34,520 bases of DNA from Kurthia zopfii (GCF_003143955.1 NZ_QFVS01000034.1:1-34520), one strand, 5' to 3'; numbered from the stretch's first letter, positions 23,812-32,838 are shown. Numbers and translations are program-made. The notes: a model not told the origin generated them from the letters alone.

Positions 23812-25791
23812 CTATTTCAATAAATCATTAAATTGCTTTTTAAAGATGGGACCGAATGATTTTGCGTATGAATTCGTAATATGATCATAATCTCGATAGA
23901 CTACGATATTCCCGATAATCGGTGCAAATTGCTGATCCATTTTAAAGAAATCGGTTAAATCAAGTAGATTCAATTGACCTGGATTAGCTTCTAACTTCTT
24001 CCAAGCTGCATCATCTAATTGATTATCTTCTTTATTCATTTTTTCAATTGTCGCTTCCTTGCCATTTTGTTCAATCGATTCTAAAACATTGAACGTATAG
24101 CGTGGATTGTCGCGAAGACCTAAAACTTTAATGCCTGCATTATTCACAAGCCACATTTGTTCAACTAAAGCATCTTGAATATTTACTTTCGCAGTGTTTG
24201 ACGCGGTAATATGATTCACAACTAAATCAATATCATTGGATTTTAAATAATCCATCGTTTTTTCAACCCATTGATCCTTCATACTACCTTCTTCATATCC
24301 TGTTGAAAAACGAGTTCCCGAACGTGTAATATTCAAGACACGATAATCCGTTCCTTTAACTGCCTCAAGAATTGCCCCTAACCATTGCTCTGAGTGAGAA
24401 CTCCCTACTAAAGCAATTGTTTTCGAATAGCCTTCTTCCTTACCGTAAACGCCAACTTTTACATCAACTTCTTTTAACGTTTGGTTACTGCCATCGATAT
24501 GTGATTGTGGTAAGTCATTGAAGACATTCGCAAAACTTGGGATTGGATCGACATCTGGCACTTTCACTTCGCCTAAAGATGCGATTGCTCCTGGATATTG
24601 ATCGACAGTCGCATTTTTCGCAAGCTGCTTCTCATTTGAAAAGTTTACGAAAATTAAGCCGCAAATTAGTAAAACATTCACTGTACCGATGATGCCAATC
24701 TTACTGAATGAAGTACTTGTGAATTTCGCTTCACGTATTGGTTTCTCCACATATTTCGTCATTAAATGCGCTAAAATAAACGACACAATGATAATCGCGC
24801 TTCCGACTAAGAAATTTGGATTTTCAGTTGAGACATTATATTTATAAAATGATAATAAAATCCAATGCCATAAATATACGCCGAATGATAAACCACCTAA
24901 TTTAACAAGAATTGGTGAAGCTAGAACTCTTTTGACACCGAATTTCACATTGCGTGTACCTGATAAAATAATGAATACCGCACAAGTCATCGGCCATAAA
25001 GCAATATAGCCAGGGAACATTTCTGAAACATTGAATAAAATCCCAGTAGTTAATAATCCGATTAATCCAAGCCATCCAATGATTGTCGCCGTTAGTTTTG
25101 AGACATGGATGTAAGAAAGATTAATACATAATAGACCACCTAGTGCAAACTCCCATACACGCGTAAATGTAATGAAGTAAGCGAACGGTTGGTTTACTGA
25201 AGTTAAATAAACTGAGTAAACTAAAGACACAATAAATACTGAACCTAAAATCAAGTTAATTAATTTTCTCGTATTTGTAATTTCAAATTTTTTAATTAGA
25301 AATAAAATTATTGTGAATAACACAAACCAAATTAAGTAAAACTGCCCTTGAATGGACATTGCCCAGAAATGCTCTACGGGTGTTTTCATTTGTTGTGCGT
25401 CAAGATAATCCGTATTTGAAAAGGCTAATTGCCAGTTTTCAAAATAGAACATGGAAGCTATTAATTCTTTGGTTGTTTTTACTAGAATGGATTCTGGTAA
25501 TAAGTAGTAACTTAAAATCGCTACAATTGATACCGTAAAAAATACTGCGGGGAGTAATCTTTTCATTAATTTTAATATATACGGACCGAACTTAAACTCA
25601 CCTGTTCGGTTAATTGAAGAAATAATTGAAGTTGTAATTAAAAAACCTGAAACTACAAAAAATACGTCTACGCCACCAGAAACCCGATTAAACCAGATGT
25701 GATAAACTGCTACTAACAAAGCTGCAACCACTCTTAGACCTTCAATTTCTGGCCTAAACTTCCTATTAATCTGAATTAGCTGTTCATTCAT
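23812..25791 (-). CDS. Membrane O-acyltransferase with SGNH domain (OatA-like)
   Basis: A 659-residue two-domain protein. Residues about 12-385 form an Acyltransferase-3 domain with about ten membrane helices. It contains PEIEGLRVVAALLVAVYHIWF, with H31 as the expected catalytic histidine. The extracytoplasmic C-terminal SGNH domain (about 420-659) has GSSHSEQW (463-470, S465 as nucleophile) and D634/H637 in YRDYDHITN. OatA-type proteins move acetyl groups across the membrane onto cell-wall glycans. The acceptor here is unknown. The usual GDSH is GSSH. The start codon has a moderate ribosome site (AAAGAGG, 11 bases). A single-gene unit. Confidence 0.87.
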   Translation of the reverse strand: MNEQLIQINRKFRPEIEGLRVVAALLVAVYHIWFNRVSGGVDVFFVVSGFLITTSIISSINRTGEFKFGPYILKLMKRLLPAVFFTVSIVAILSYYLLPESILVKTTKELIASMFYFENWQLAFSNTDYLDAQQMKTPVEHFWAMSIQGQFYLIWFVLFTIILFLIKKFEITNTRKLINLILGSVFIVSLVYSVYLTSVNQPFAYFITFTRVWEFALGGLLCINLSYIHVSKLTATIIGWLGLIGLLTTGILFNVSEMFPGYIALWPMTCAVFIILSGTRNVKFGVKRVLASPILVKLGGLSFGVYLWHWILLSFYKYNVSTENPNFLVGSAIIIVSFILAHLMTKYVEKPIREAKFTSTSFSKIGIIGTVNVLLICGLIFVNFSNEKQLAKNATVDQYPGAIASLGEVKVPDVDPIPSFANVFNDLPQSHIDGSNQTLKEVDVKVGVYGKEEGYSKTIALVGSSHSEQWLGAILEAVKGTDYRVLNITRSGTRFSTGYEEGSMKDQWVEKTMDYLKSNDIDLVVNHITASNTAKVNIQDALVEQMWLVNNAGIKVLGLRDNPRYTFNVLESIEQNGKEATIEKMNKEDNQLDDAAWKKLEANPGQLNLLDLTDFFKMDQQFAPIIGNIVVYRDYDHITNSYAKSFGPIFKKQFNDLLK

Positions 25792-25820
25792 GAAGTTGAT
25801 CGCCTCTTTACTTTATTCAT

Positions 25821-25869
25821 TAAAAAAGTATTTTCTTCTAAATTATATTAATTTAAAAAGAAAATACTT
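25821..25869 (-). terminator. Probable yitV-yitW terminator
   Basis: AAGTATTTTCTT (25826-25837) pairs with AAGAAAATACTT (25858-25869) around a 20-base AT-rich loop. On the minus strand a T-run (25822-25827) follows. Confidence 0.7.
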
Positions 25870-25875
25870 ATTTTT

Positions 25876-26190
25876 TTATCTAACGCCTAATGCCATTTTA
25901 GCATAGCGTGACATATTATCTTTAGACCACGGTGGACTCCAAACAATATTTACATCTACATCTTGGACTTCTGGAAGTTCAAATAATGCCGTACGAATTT
26001 GATCGACAATTACTGGTCCCATTGGGCATCCCATTGAAGTAAGAGTCATTGTAATCATCGCCACACCAGAATCATTCAAATCAACATCATAAATAAGACC
26101 TAAATTTACAATATCAACGCCTAATTCAGGGTCGATAACATTTTCAAGAGCGCCTAACATACTGTCTTTCATATCTTGATCGATTGCCAT
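25876..26190 (-). CDS. yitW: MIP18/DUF59-family Fe-S assembly protein (YitW)
   Basis: A 104-residue MIP18/PaaD/SufT-like protein implicated in iron-sulfur cluster assembly or delivery. Family features: VIDPELGVDIVNLGLIYDV (about 18-36), the conserved cysteine in MTLTSMGCPMGP (about 47-58), and WSPPWSKDNMSRYAKMALG near the end. The ATG follows AAAGGGG by 9 bases. It lies 57 bases after yitV on the same strand, and the yitV-yitW pair is conserved in Bacillus. Cytosolic. Confidence 0.93.
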   Translation of the reverse strand: MAIDQDMKDSMLGALENVIDPELGVDIVNLGLIYDVDLNDSGVAMITMTLTSMGCPMGPVIVDQIRTALFELPEVQDVDVNIVWSPPWSKDNMSRYAKMALGVR

Positions 26191-26247
26191 GAAAAGTTAC
26201 CCCTTTCTATATAGTGTTAATGACATCATAACAAAATATTTGCATTA

Positions 26248-27009
26248 TCACAAACTACGAGCCATCCATTCTACGTTCGCTAACATACCTTTTCGATTGA
26301 CTTGATGACCTGAACTTTTCGACGTCATATGTTGCCAATTTTCAGGATCATTTTCGTATAAATGTTTTGCTGATTCAAAAAATTCATGTGCTGGTGCATA
26401 TGGAACCGTTTTGTCCTTTTTGCCATGCCAGAAAAAGACTGGTCGCCCTGCTAGTTTTTCAGGTTTACGACTAATTTCAAAATACGCTAAAGTGTCATAT
26501 AGCTTTTGAATTTCTTCATCAGTCATCGGTAATTTCATACCTAAATCCTCAACTTGTTGAAGTTGTCCTTTTGCTAAATCGACATAATTCGGCGTTCCCA
26601 TCATGACTGCCGCTGCATCAACCCAAGGATATACAGTTAAACAACCTAATGTTGTTATACCCCCCATTGATGTTCCGCTAACCCCGATTTTACCATTTTT
26701 TACAAGCCCTCTTTCATGTAACTGCTCTTTCAAAAAGTTTACCTCTTCGATATTTGTTAAAACAATTTCCCAAAAGCGCAAACTTAATTGGACTTGATCG
26801 AGATTTTCATCTCTTTCGCCATGTAAAATTGCATCTGGCATAATGACACGTAATCCATTTTGTACATAATTATAAGCATAATGAAGATTATGTTCTTTCG
26901 CACTTTCAAAACCGTGCAGGAAAATGACTGTAGGTGTGTTTTCGTCCATTTTTTCATCGTAAATATGTAATAACGGGATATTCCCCCATTTTTCTTGACT
27001 AATATTCAT
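26248..27009 (-). CDS. yitV: Alpha/beta hydrolase YitV
   Basis: An alpha/beta-hydrolase of 253 residues, probably an esterase, substrate unknown. The nucleophile is S114 in GTSMGG. The oxyanion-side motif is FLHGFESAKEHNLHY (about 30-44). The acid and base are expected in WHGKKDKTVPYAP and SSGHQV near the C-terminus. The start is set at MNISQEKWG because AGGAGG lies 10 bases upstream. Two earlier in-frame ATGs lie on or before the ribosome site. No signal peptide. It is the first gene of yitV-yitW and divergent from yitU. Confidence 0.9.
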   Translation of the reverse strand: MNISQEKWGNIPLLHIYDEKMDENTPTVIFLHGFESAKEHNLHYAYNYVQNGLRVIMPDAILHGERDENLDQVQLSLRFWEIVLTNIEEVNFLKEQLHERGLVKNGKIGVSGTSMGGITTLGCLTVYPWVDAAAVMMGTPNYVDLAKGQLQQVEDLGMKLPMTDEEIQKLYDTLAYFEISRKPEKLAGRPVFFWHGKKDKTVPYAPAHEFFESAKHLYENDPENWQHMTSKSSGHQVNRKGMLANVEWMARSL

Positions 27010-27098
27010 CCTGTTCATTCCTCCTTCAATACTTTTCATCGTAACAGAAATTTTTTTTCGATTCCAATGGTAGCTTTTCTCAAAAAATTCATCATATT

Positions 27099-27128
27099 TT
27101 GACGAACAACTGTTAATAAGGGTAAAAT
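27099..27128 (+). promoter_or_regulatory. yitU promoter
   Basis: TTGACG (27099-27104), 18 bases, TAAAAT (27123-27128), 26 bases before the yitU start codon. Confidence 0.6.
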
Positions 27129-27154
27129 TAGCAGTAGAGAGGAGTTTTTCATTT

Positions 27155-27964
27155 ATGGTTCAACCTCATTTAATCGTTTTGGATTTGGATGGTACATTAC
27201 TTACAGATCAAAAAACGATTTCTCCGAAGACGAAAGAAACAATCGCTCTAGCACGCCAGCAAGGTCATCAAGTGATGATTGCAACAGGACGACCGTTTCG
27301 TGCGAGTAAACATGTCTATAATGAACTTGGATTAACCACACCTATTGTCAATTTTAATGGTGCGTATGTTCATAATCCTTCTAATAAATTATTCCTTCCC
27401 CAACATAACCCGATTGAATTGGATACAGTTAAAGATATTGTCGAATCTTTACAACCATATAAATTAGAAAATATTATCGCTGAAGTAATGGACGATATGT
27501 ATTTAGAAAAACATGATCATAATTTACTTTCAGTTTTAGGTATGGGCAATCCAAAAATTACAACGGGTAAAATTCGTGAACAACTGAAAGACTCACCGAC
27601 GAGTATGTTGTTACACACTTCAGAAGATGAAGTGGCGATCATCCGAGGTTATTTAGAAGAAACAAAGGCTGAAGTGATTGATCATAGAAGATGGGGTGAC
27701 CCATACCATGTCATTGAGCTTGTGCGTACCGGTATTCATAAAGCGATTGGGCTAGATGTTGTCGCTAAATCGATGCAAATTCCTCGAGAGAGAATAATCG
27801 CTTTCGGAGATGAAGATAATGATTTAGAGATGATTGAATTCGCTGGCACAGGAGTAGCCATGAAAAATTCCATTCCAGAGCTAAAAAACATTGCAAATGC
27901 GGTCACATTATCCAATAATGAAGATGGCATAGCAGAATTTTTAATAGATCGATTAAAATTATAA
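27155..27964 (+). CDS. yitU: HAD-family (Cof-type) phosphatase YitU
   Basis: A 269-residue haloacid dehalogenase phosphatase with a C2-type cap. Motif I is LDLDGTLL with nucleophile D10 and acid D12. Motif II is the Thr in IATGRPFRASK (about 47-57). Motif IV is GDEDNDLEMIEFAG near 214-227. The B. subtilis homologue is one of several HAD enzymes reported to dephosphorylate a riboflavin precursor, so flavin synthesis is a possible role, not proven here. GAGGAG precedes the ATG by 10 bases. A DegV gene follows after 16 bases in the same operon. Confidence 0.92.
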   Translation: MVQPHLIVLDLDGTLLTDQKTISPKTKETIALARQQGHQVMIATGRPFRASKHVYNELGLTTPIVNFNGAYVHNPSNKLFLPQHNPIELDTVKDIVESLQPYKLENIIAEVMDDMYLEKHDHNLLSVLGMGNPKITTGKIREQLKDSPTSMLLHTSEDEVAIIRGYLEETKAEVIDHRRWGDPYHVIELVRTGIHKAIGLDVVAKSMQIPRERIIAFGDEDNDLEMIEFAGTGVAMKNSIPELKNIANAVTLSNNEDGIAEFLIDRLKL

Positions 27965-27980
27965 TTTAGGAGGTGCTCAC

Positions 27981-28841
27981 ATGAGAATCTATACAGATAC
28001 AGCGTGTGATTTACCAAAATCTTTTTTTGGAGAAAATAATGTTCATTTATTTCCGCTTCGAGTGGAACTTGACGGACAAGAGTTTGACGATTTAATCGGT
28101 ATTAATACAGACCAAATCTACTCGGAAATCCGTGGTGGAAAAAGCCCCAAAACATCTCAAGTGTCACCTGAACTTTTCATCGAGGCATTTGAAGAACTAG
28201 GGAAATCAGGTGAAGAAGGTTTATACATCGCTTTCTCATCTCAACTTTCAGGAACTTACAGCACGGCGATGATGATTCGTGAACAAGTGAAGGAAACATA
28301 TCCAGAGTTAAAATTAACAATTATCGACTCGAAATGTGCTTCATTAGGTTTCGGTTTAGTCATTAAAGAAGCTGTACGTCTACGCGATGCTTCTTATTCA
28401 TTTGATGAAGTTGTGAAACGTGTTCAATTCAATGCAGATCATATGGAACATTTATTCACGGTTGAGGATTTAGATTTCTTAGCAAAAGGTGGACGTGTTT
28501 CTAAAACGAGCGCATTTATCGGTGGATTATTAAGTATTAAGCCACTTTTACACGTTGAAGATGGAAAATTAATTCCGATTGAAAAAATGCGTGGTCGTAA
28601 AAAAGTTTTCAAACGTATTTTAGAATTGATGGAAGAACGCGGAGAATCACTTTCTAACCAAGTCATCGGCATTAGTCATGGTGATGATTCAGAAGCCGCA
28701 AAAGATATGAAAGAAATGATTGTTGAACGATTCCACCCACTAGGTGTAGAAGTTCATGTCATTGGCTCAACAATCGCAAGTCATGCTGGCCCTGGCACAA
28801 TCGCTGTCTTCTTCTTAAATAAACTTTACGAAAATGAATAA
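27981..28841 (+). CDS. DegV-family fatty acid-binding protein (YitS-like)
   Basis: A 286-residue DegV/FakB-type protein that binds a fatty acid and, in studied relatives, presents it to fatty acid kinase FakA. Family blocks: RIYTDTACDLP at the N-terminus, SPKTSQVSPELF (about 54-65), SSQLSGTYSTAM (about 87-98), and KGGRVSKTSAFIGGLLSIKPLL (about 169-190), which forms the lipid pocket. AGGAGG precedes the ATG. It is co-transcribed with yitU, as in the Bacillus yit cluster, where yitS encodes a DegV protein. FakA is not in the window. Confidence 0.92.
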   Translation: MRIYTDTACDLPKSFFGENNVHLFPLRVELDGQEFDDLIGINTDQIYSEIRGGKSPKTSQVSPELFIEAFEELGKSGEEGLYIAFSSQLSGTYSTAMMIREQVKETYPELKLTIIDSKCASLGFGLVIKEAVRLRDASYSFDEVVKRVQFNADHMEHLFTVEDLDFLAKGGRVSKTSAFIGGLLSIKPLLHVEDGKLIPIEKMRGRKKVFKRILELMEERGESLSNQVIGISHGDDSEAAKDMKEMIVERFHPLGVEVHVIGSTIASHAGPGTIAVFFLNKLYENE

Positions 28842-28851
28842 TATTGTATTG

Positions 28852-28885
28852 ATGAGTTATGCAATTGCATAGCTCATCTTTTTGT
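28852..28885 (+). terminator. yitU-DegV terminator
   Basis: GATGAGTTATGCAA (28852-28865) pairs with TTGCATAGCTCATC (28866-28879) with one G-T wobble, followed by TTTTTG. Confidence 0.85.
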
Positions 28886-28890
28886 TTATT

Positions 28891-28933
28891 CAAAAAAGGT
28901 GAATGAAATGAATTAGCTCATTTCACTCACCTT
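28891..28933 (-). terminator. Terminator of the amylase-like gene
   Basis: On the minus strand AAGGTGAGTGAAATGA (28918-28933) pairs with TCATTTCATTCACCTT (28896-28911) with one mismatch, followed by a T-run. Confidence 0.85.
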
Positions 28934-28938
28934 ACGAA

Positions 28939-30411
28939 TTATTTCTTTTGTACAAGTTGTTGTCGTTTTTTCTTCCCTCTTCTTAAAACAGCAACAATGA
29001 AGGCAATAAATAATACATAAACTAAGCCAAGTGCTGCTAAGTATGCAATATTAACGCCTTTTTTATCCTTCACTTGATAGACTTCTACAATTTCACGATC
29101 GACAACGAGGCGATATTTCGACTCATCATTTTCACGAACGATGTCTTTTTCAAACATACCGAATATTTCTTTATTTTTTCCAACTATACTCTCTGGTAAG
29201 TCGATGCTTTTCGTCTTCATCGTATTGTTCATCACAACGAACCAACGCTCATTTTTGTTAAAACGTTCGAAAACAATGAAACCATCTTTATTCTCAATTA
29301 ATTTAAAATCCCCATTGCGCAATGCTTCTGAACCATTTCGTAATGATTGTAATTGGCCAATATATTTGATGATGTCATCCTTCGTTCTAAAATCCATAGC
29401 TTGTAGACTTTCCGGTGACTGCTTACCATTCATCGTAATCTCTGTTCCATACGTCATAATCGGTGTACCAGGTAATGTGAAAACTGCCCCTAAAGCTACT
29501 TTCACTCTTGTTGGCGGGAACATATTCTCCCCAGCAGCATAGTATGTGAACCTCGCACTATTCAAAGTATCCAACATGATTGAACGCGGTGTAGATTGCA
29601 TTTTAGGTGAAATTGAAGCTGTTATTTGCTCTGACTTCACATCATTCTTTTTCAAACCTTGTTGTAATGCATCCATCATGGTCCGATCTTGAATTAAATC
29701 GAAACTCGCCTTGGAAGGTTCATCTGAAATTACTTTGATTGTTGGGATTGCTTTTTTTAAATCAAAAATCATATCATTAATAAAAGCAATATTCGCATCT
29801 TGAATATTCGTTAAACGAATCCCATCTAATTTATATTCCGTCGCATATTGAATCGCCGCATCAATTAGCGCTTCTTGAACTTCAGGATTATTTGTTTTCC
29901 AATTGATCGTCCCTTGCTCCTTGGCATCTGATACCCAAGCATTTCTAGATTGTGCATCAATCAATGCGTTTTTATTACTTACGCCATTAATCGGAAAATC
30001 CGCCATAACACTAATATCCTGCTTATGTAATTCTTCATACATTTTATCGTATTCTTTTTTTGTACCAAATCTTTGCTGGATTTTATTATATTGCAGTACT
30101 TTCTTACCTCTGAAATCCTCTGCTTCCATCAGCGGGCCTAGTGAAAGGAACGTGAAGTCCATCTCTTTGAAATACTGAACTTTTGTTGAAATCCCTTCAA
30201 AATCTCCCCCAGCAAAATCATTCGGATCTTTACTGTTGGCATCTCCATTATTTTGTGGATTTTTATCAAAAAATCGATCAACTAACACATCGTAAATACT
30301 GTCATTTTGCATCGTTTCCTTCTCATCTGCCTTAGCATTACTTGTAGTCGCAAGTGTAAATGCACAGACAAATGCAGAAGCCGTCATTGCCATTTTTTTA
30401 AAATACGTCAT
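28939..30411 (-). CDS. Membrane-anchored amylase-like (GH13) protein with lost catalytic residues
   Basis: A 490-residue exported protein: signal peptide (about 1-28, probable cut after NAKA), GH13-type barrel (about 36-370), beta-domain (about 370-450), one membrane helix (about 458-478) and a basic cytosolic tail (RRGKKKRQQ). Conserved GH13 regions are visible but altered. Region I reads DFPING (138-143), where amylases have a His after the Asn. Region II reads GIRLT (197-201) with Thr in place of the nucleophile Asp. Region IV reads LDTLN (280-284) in place of LDNHD. Only region III may keep an acid (E231). It is probably not a hydrolase; glycan binding is possible. AGGAGG precedes the ATG. 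Confidence 0.83.
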   Translation of the reverse strand: MTYFKKMAMTASAFVCAFTLATTSNAKADEKETMQNDSIYDVLVDRFFDKNPQNNGDANSKDPNDFAGGDFEGISTKVQYFKEMDFTFLSLGPLMEAEDFRGKKVLQYNKIQQRFGTKKEYDKMYEELHKQDISVMADFPINGVSNKNALIDAQSRNAWVSDAKEQGTINWKTNNPEVQEALIDAAIQYATEYKLDGIRLTNIQDANIAFINDMIFDLKKAIPTIKVISDEPSKASFDLIQDRTMMDALQQGLKKNDVKSEQITASISPKMQSTPRSIMLDTLNSARFTYYAAGENMFPPTRVKVALGAVFTLPGTPIMTYGTEITMNGKQSPESLQAMDFRTKDDIIKYIGQLQSLRNGSEALRNGDFKLIENKDGFIVFERFNKNERWFVVMNNTMKTKSIDLPESIVGKNKEIFGMFEKDIVRENDESKYRLVVDREIVEVYQVKDKKGVNIAYLAALGLVYVLFIAFIVAVLRRGKKKRQQLVQKK

Positions 30412-30535
30412 TTTTTATCCTCCTGTACAGAGCTATCACATGTAATTTTACCAAAAGTTTACTATTCTATCCATATTTTAGTGTAAAAAACAATGAAACC
30501 CATTTTTATTACACGCCACTATTATGACACATATT

Positions 30536-30571
30536 GGCAAAAAAAGAGACAGTGATCCACCGCCTCTCTTG
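30536..30571 (-). terminator. Possible GNAT gene terminator
   Basis: On the minus strand AAGAGAGGCGGTG can pair imperfectly with CACTGTCTCTTT, followed by a T-run. It lies just after the stop at 30579. Confidence 0.5.
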
Positions 30572-30578
30572 TTCATAA

Positions 30579-30989
30579 CTAATTAAATTTTGCGAAAGAA
30601 ACACAACCACCTTGATCACAAGATTCAAATCCAAACTTTTCATAAAAATGACGCACATCAGCTGCCTCTTCTGTAAGCAAAACTTTTTGACGTATATGAT
30701 CATATTTCATCAAAATCTTCTCCATTAATTGTGTCGCAATTCCTTGATTTTGATAGTCATTCAATACGAGAATATCTTGAATATACATTATGGATACGCC
30801 ATCACTTATGATGCGAATCAACCCTACTAATAGATCTTCATGCCATGCTGTCAATACATCAAAAGATTGTTCAACTGCCTTTTCGAGTGCAGCTAAATCT
30901 TGTGTGTAAGCGGTCCATCCAACGTCAGCATACAATCTTTCTAATTGATTACTTGCAATACTTTTTTCACTTTGAAATTTAATTTCCAT
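30579..30989 (-). CDS. GNAT-family N-acetyltransferase
   Basis: A 136-residue GNAT acetyltransferase that uses acetyl-CoA; substrate unknown. The core has YIQDILVLNDYQNQGIATQLMEKIL (about 69-93). QNQGIA is a variant of the usual Q/RxxGxA pyrophosphate loop. FYEKFGFE (about 115-122) forms the typical C-terminal motif. Cytosolic. GGAGGAA precedes the ATG by 6 bases. It is a single-gene unit between the amylase-like gene and a small hypothetical gene. Confidence 0.88.
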   Translation of the reverse strand: MEIKFQSEKSIASNQLERLYADVGWTAYTQDLAALEKAVEQSFDVLTAWHEDLLVGLIRIISDGVSIMYIQDILVLNDYQNQGIATQLMEKILMKYDHIRQKVLLTEEAADVRHFYEKFGFESCDQGGCVSFAKFN

Positions 30990-31118
30990 GATTATTCCTC
31001 CTCAAATTTTATGCATTTGAAGAGATTGTCCACAATTTCACCACTGTCTTATACCTCCTTTGCTAATTTTTGGAATGTTCAATAAATTTATTATGTAGGA
31101 AATGAAAGATTTCTTAAA

Positions 31119-31358
31119 ATGAAAACATTGAAACTAACTACTGAATCTGCATTACTATTAAATGGGCGTCAACTTTTCAATGGAACAACAACTTATCACT
31201 TCAGCACTTCTACCATTCTTGAAAATGATGAACGGGTTCTTGTTGAAATGACTGTAGATGCATACACAAATGAACAATGGGATATTAACAAATCTCATTG
31301 TTACCAATTAGGAGACATCATTGATAGTGAAGTTGATGAATGGTTAAAACTCATCTAA
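31119..31358 (+). CDS. Small hypothetical protein, 79 aa
   Basis: No family recognised. A 79-residue acidic soluble protein, MKTLKLTTESALLLNGRQL to DEWLKLI, predicted to be mostly beta strand with a short final helix. A single Cys is at about residue 62. The ribosome site is weak (GAAAGA, 9 bases), so expression is less sure, but the frame is followed at once by a good terminator. It is divergent from the GNAT gene. Confidence 0.6.
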   Translation: MKTLKLTTESALLLNGRQLFNGTTTYHFSTSTILENDERVLVEMTVDAYTNEQWDINKSHCYQLGDIIDSEVDEWLKLI

Positions 31359-31368
31359 GATAATCATG

Positions 31369-31404
31369 AAAAAGAAGAATATTGAAAGACATTCTTCTTT
31401 TTGT
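31369..31404 (+). terminator. Terminator of the 79-residue gene
   Basis: AAGAAGAAT (31372-31380) pairs with ATTCTTCTT (31391-31399), followed by a T-run. Confidence 0.75.
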
Positions 31405-31416
31405 TTTCGGCAAAAA

Positions 31417-31447
31417 TGAAAAAAGAGAGAAATTAATCTCTCTTTTC
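31417..31447 (-). terminator. SLH gene terminator
   Basis: On the minus strand AAAAGAGAGA pairs with TCTCTCTTTT around a 5-base loop (31421-31445), with a T-run after. It lies 4 bases from the stop codon. Confidence 0.8.
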
Positions 31448-31450
31448 AAA

Positions 31451-32434
31451 TTATTCTCTCACAAGAGGTAAGAACTCATTAATTATGTCCATTAACTCAA
31501 ATATTGCCCCATCACTCATATGTGGTGGTTGAAGCATTACCCAGTAATATGCGTCGTTTTTAGGAACATATTTGAATAAGTAGTAATCATTTTTATTCTT
31601 GTCATTTTTGTATAAGAATTTAACGACTACTGAATCAGGTTTAACATAAATTCTGTGAACTTTGTGTCCTCCACTAATTTTTACAGGATAAGAGTAACTT
31701 CTCTCATCTCCGCCACTTGTGAATAGGTATTTTGCACCTTTTGGAAGTTTAGAAGATTGTGGTTTAGGTTTTACTTGAGTTTTAATAGGAGTTTTGCTAA
31801 GTTTTTTAGAAGGTTTTAATGCTTGAGAAGGGTTTGCTGCGCGGTTTGTGTAAGCGGCATATTCAGCACGTGTTACGTATTTTTTAGAATCAAATTTACC
31901 TTTGTTGTAAGGGATTACACCTTTAGCATACAATGTTGACACGTAATCTTTGTGTTTGCTAGATTTTGCAACATCTTTGAAGATATAGCCTTTTTGGTAT
32001 TTCATTTTGAATGTTTTAACCATTGCTTTTGACATTTCAGCACGTGTTACTTTATCTTGCAATCCGAATTCTCCATTTGGTTTTACATCAAATACTCCAG
32101 CTCGGTAAGCTTTTTGTACTCGTTTGTAACTTGGGCTTGATGTTGGAACATCTTTGAATTTACGCCCTTTACGAATTGGTTTAAGATCTGAAGCTTTATT
32201 TGCCATACCTACCATTTGCTTACGTGTAACTCCTTTAGAAGGGCGGAATGTTCCATCTGAATAACCTGAAATAATTCCTGCCTTTTTCATTGAAGTAATG
32301 TGTTTGTACATTGTATGGGATTTTGGTACATCCTTAAATGTAGTTTTCTTAGTAGTTGCAGCGTCAGCTGAAGTTGCTGTAGCTGATAATGCGATTGTTA
32401 AAGCTAATGTTGAAACGATTAATTTTTTCATCAT
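31451..32434 (-). CDS. S-layer-homology (SLH) surface protein
   Basis: A 327-residue exported protein. The signal peptide MMKKLIVSTLALTIALSATA (cut near residue 25, SADA/ATTKK) is followed by three SLH repeats at about 32-79, 92-140 and 150-199. These anchor proteins to pyruvylated cell-wall polymer. A basic Ser/Pro/Lys linker (about 200-222) leads to a C-terminal domain (about 223-327) that I do not recognise, rich in Tyr, Lys and aromatic residues. The repeats keep the FKDV and GVTRKQM/KVTRAEM motifs. AAGGAGAG precedes the ATG. A strong promoter lies at 32510-32538. The C-terminal domain would be exposed on the surface. Confidence 0.9.
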   Translation of the reverse strand: MMKKLIVSTLALTIALSATATSADAATTKKTTFKDVPKSHTMYKHITSMKKAGIISGYSDGTFRPSKGVTRKQMVGMANKASDLKPIRKGRKFKDVPTSSPSYKRVQKAYRAGVFDVKPNGEFGLQDKVTRAEMSKAMVKTFKMKYQKGYIFKDVAKSSKHKDYVSTLYAKGVIPYNKGKFDSKKYVTRAEYAAYTNRAANPSQALKPSKKLSKTPIKTQVKPKPQSSKLPKGAKYLFTSGGDERSYSYPVKISGGHKVHRIYVKPDSVVVKFLYKNDKNKNDYYLFKYVPKNDAYYWVMLQPPHMSDGAIFELMDIINEFLPLVRE

Positions 32435-32509
32435 GTATATCTCTCCTTGGTTGATTTATTTTATCTGTATTATTTTACAACATTTTTAACTTGAGTGTTA
32501 TCTAATAAA

Positions 32510-32538
32510 ATTACACCATGCAAATAGTACCTTGTCAA
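32510..32538 (-). promoter_or_regulatory. SLH gene promoter
   Basis: On the minus strand: perfect TTGACA (32533-32538), 17 bases, TGTAAT (32510-32515). The leader is about 65-70 bases. Confidence 0.75.
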
Positions 32539-32838
32539 CAAAAAATGAAAATTTTTTTGATTTTTTTTGCCATTTTCCTTGACAAGTCAGGAGAAGTGTT
32601 GCTACTACAACACTATTCTACAAAATTAACTTTAAATATTTTTTAAATTTATTTGCAAAAGTCAAGGTTTTCTTCAGTTCACCTCCGTTTCCCAGTAAAA
32701 GAACTGAGTTGAAAGAATGCATATCTAATATAAATGTTCTAGAACTACCCACAAGAAAACACAGTTGACTTTTGTCATGGCTTGTTTCTTTCGTAGTCAA
32801 CTTAAGTACTATATATCAAAAGTAGATATGAGAAACTA
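32539..32838. other. Gene-free stretch between SLH and exonuclease genes
   Basis: No credible gene. It contains the hairpin AGTGTTG (32595-32601) with CAACACT (32608-32614). CTTGTCAA and TTGACAAG are inverted around 32531-32586, and the second overlaps a CTTGACAAG palindrome. A 60-codon minus-strand frame (32618-32800) has no ribosome site and is not accepted. Confidence 0.35.

Noticed and set aside
32618-32800. 60-codon minus-strand frame between the SLH and exonuclease genes
   Set aside because: No ribosome site at its ATG, low-complexity tail and no terminator. Treated as non-coding.
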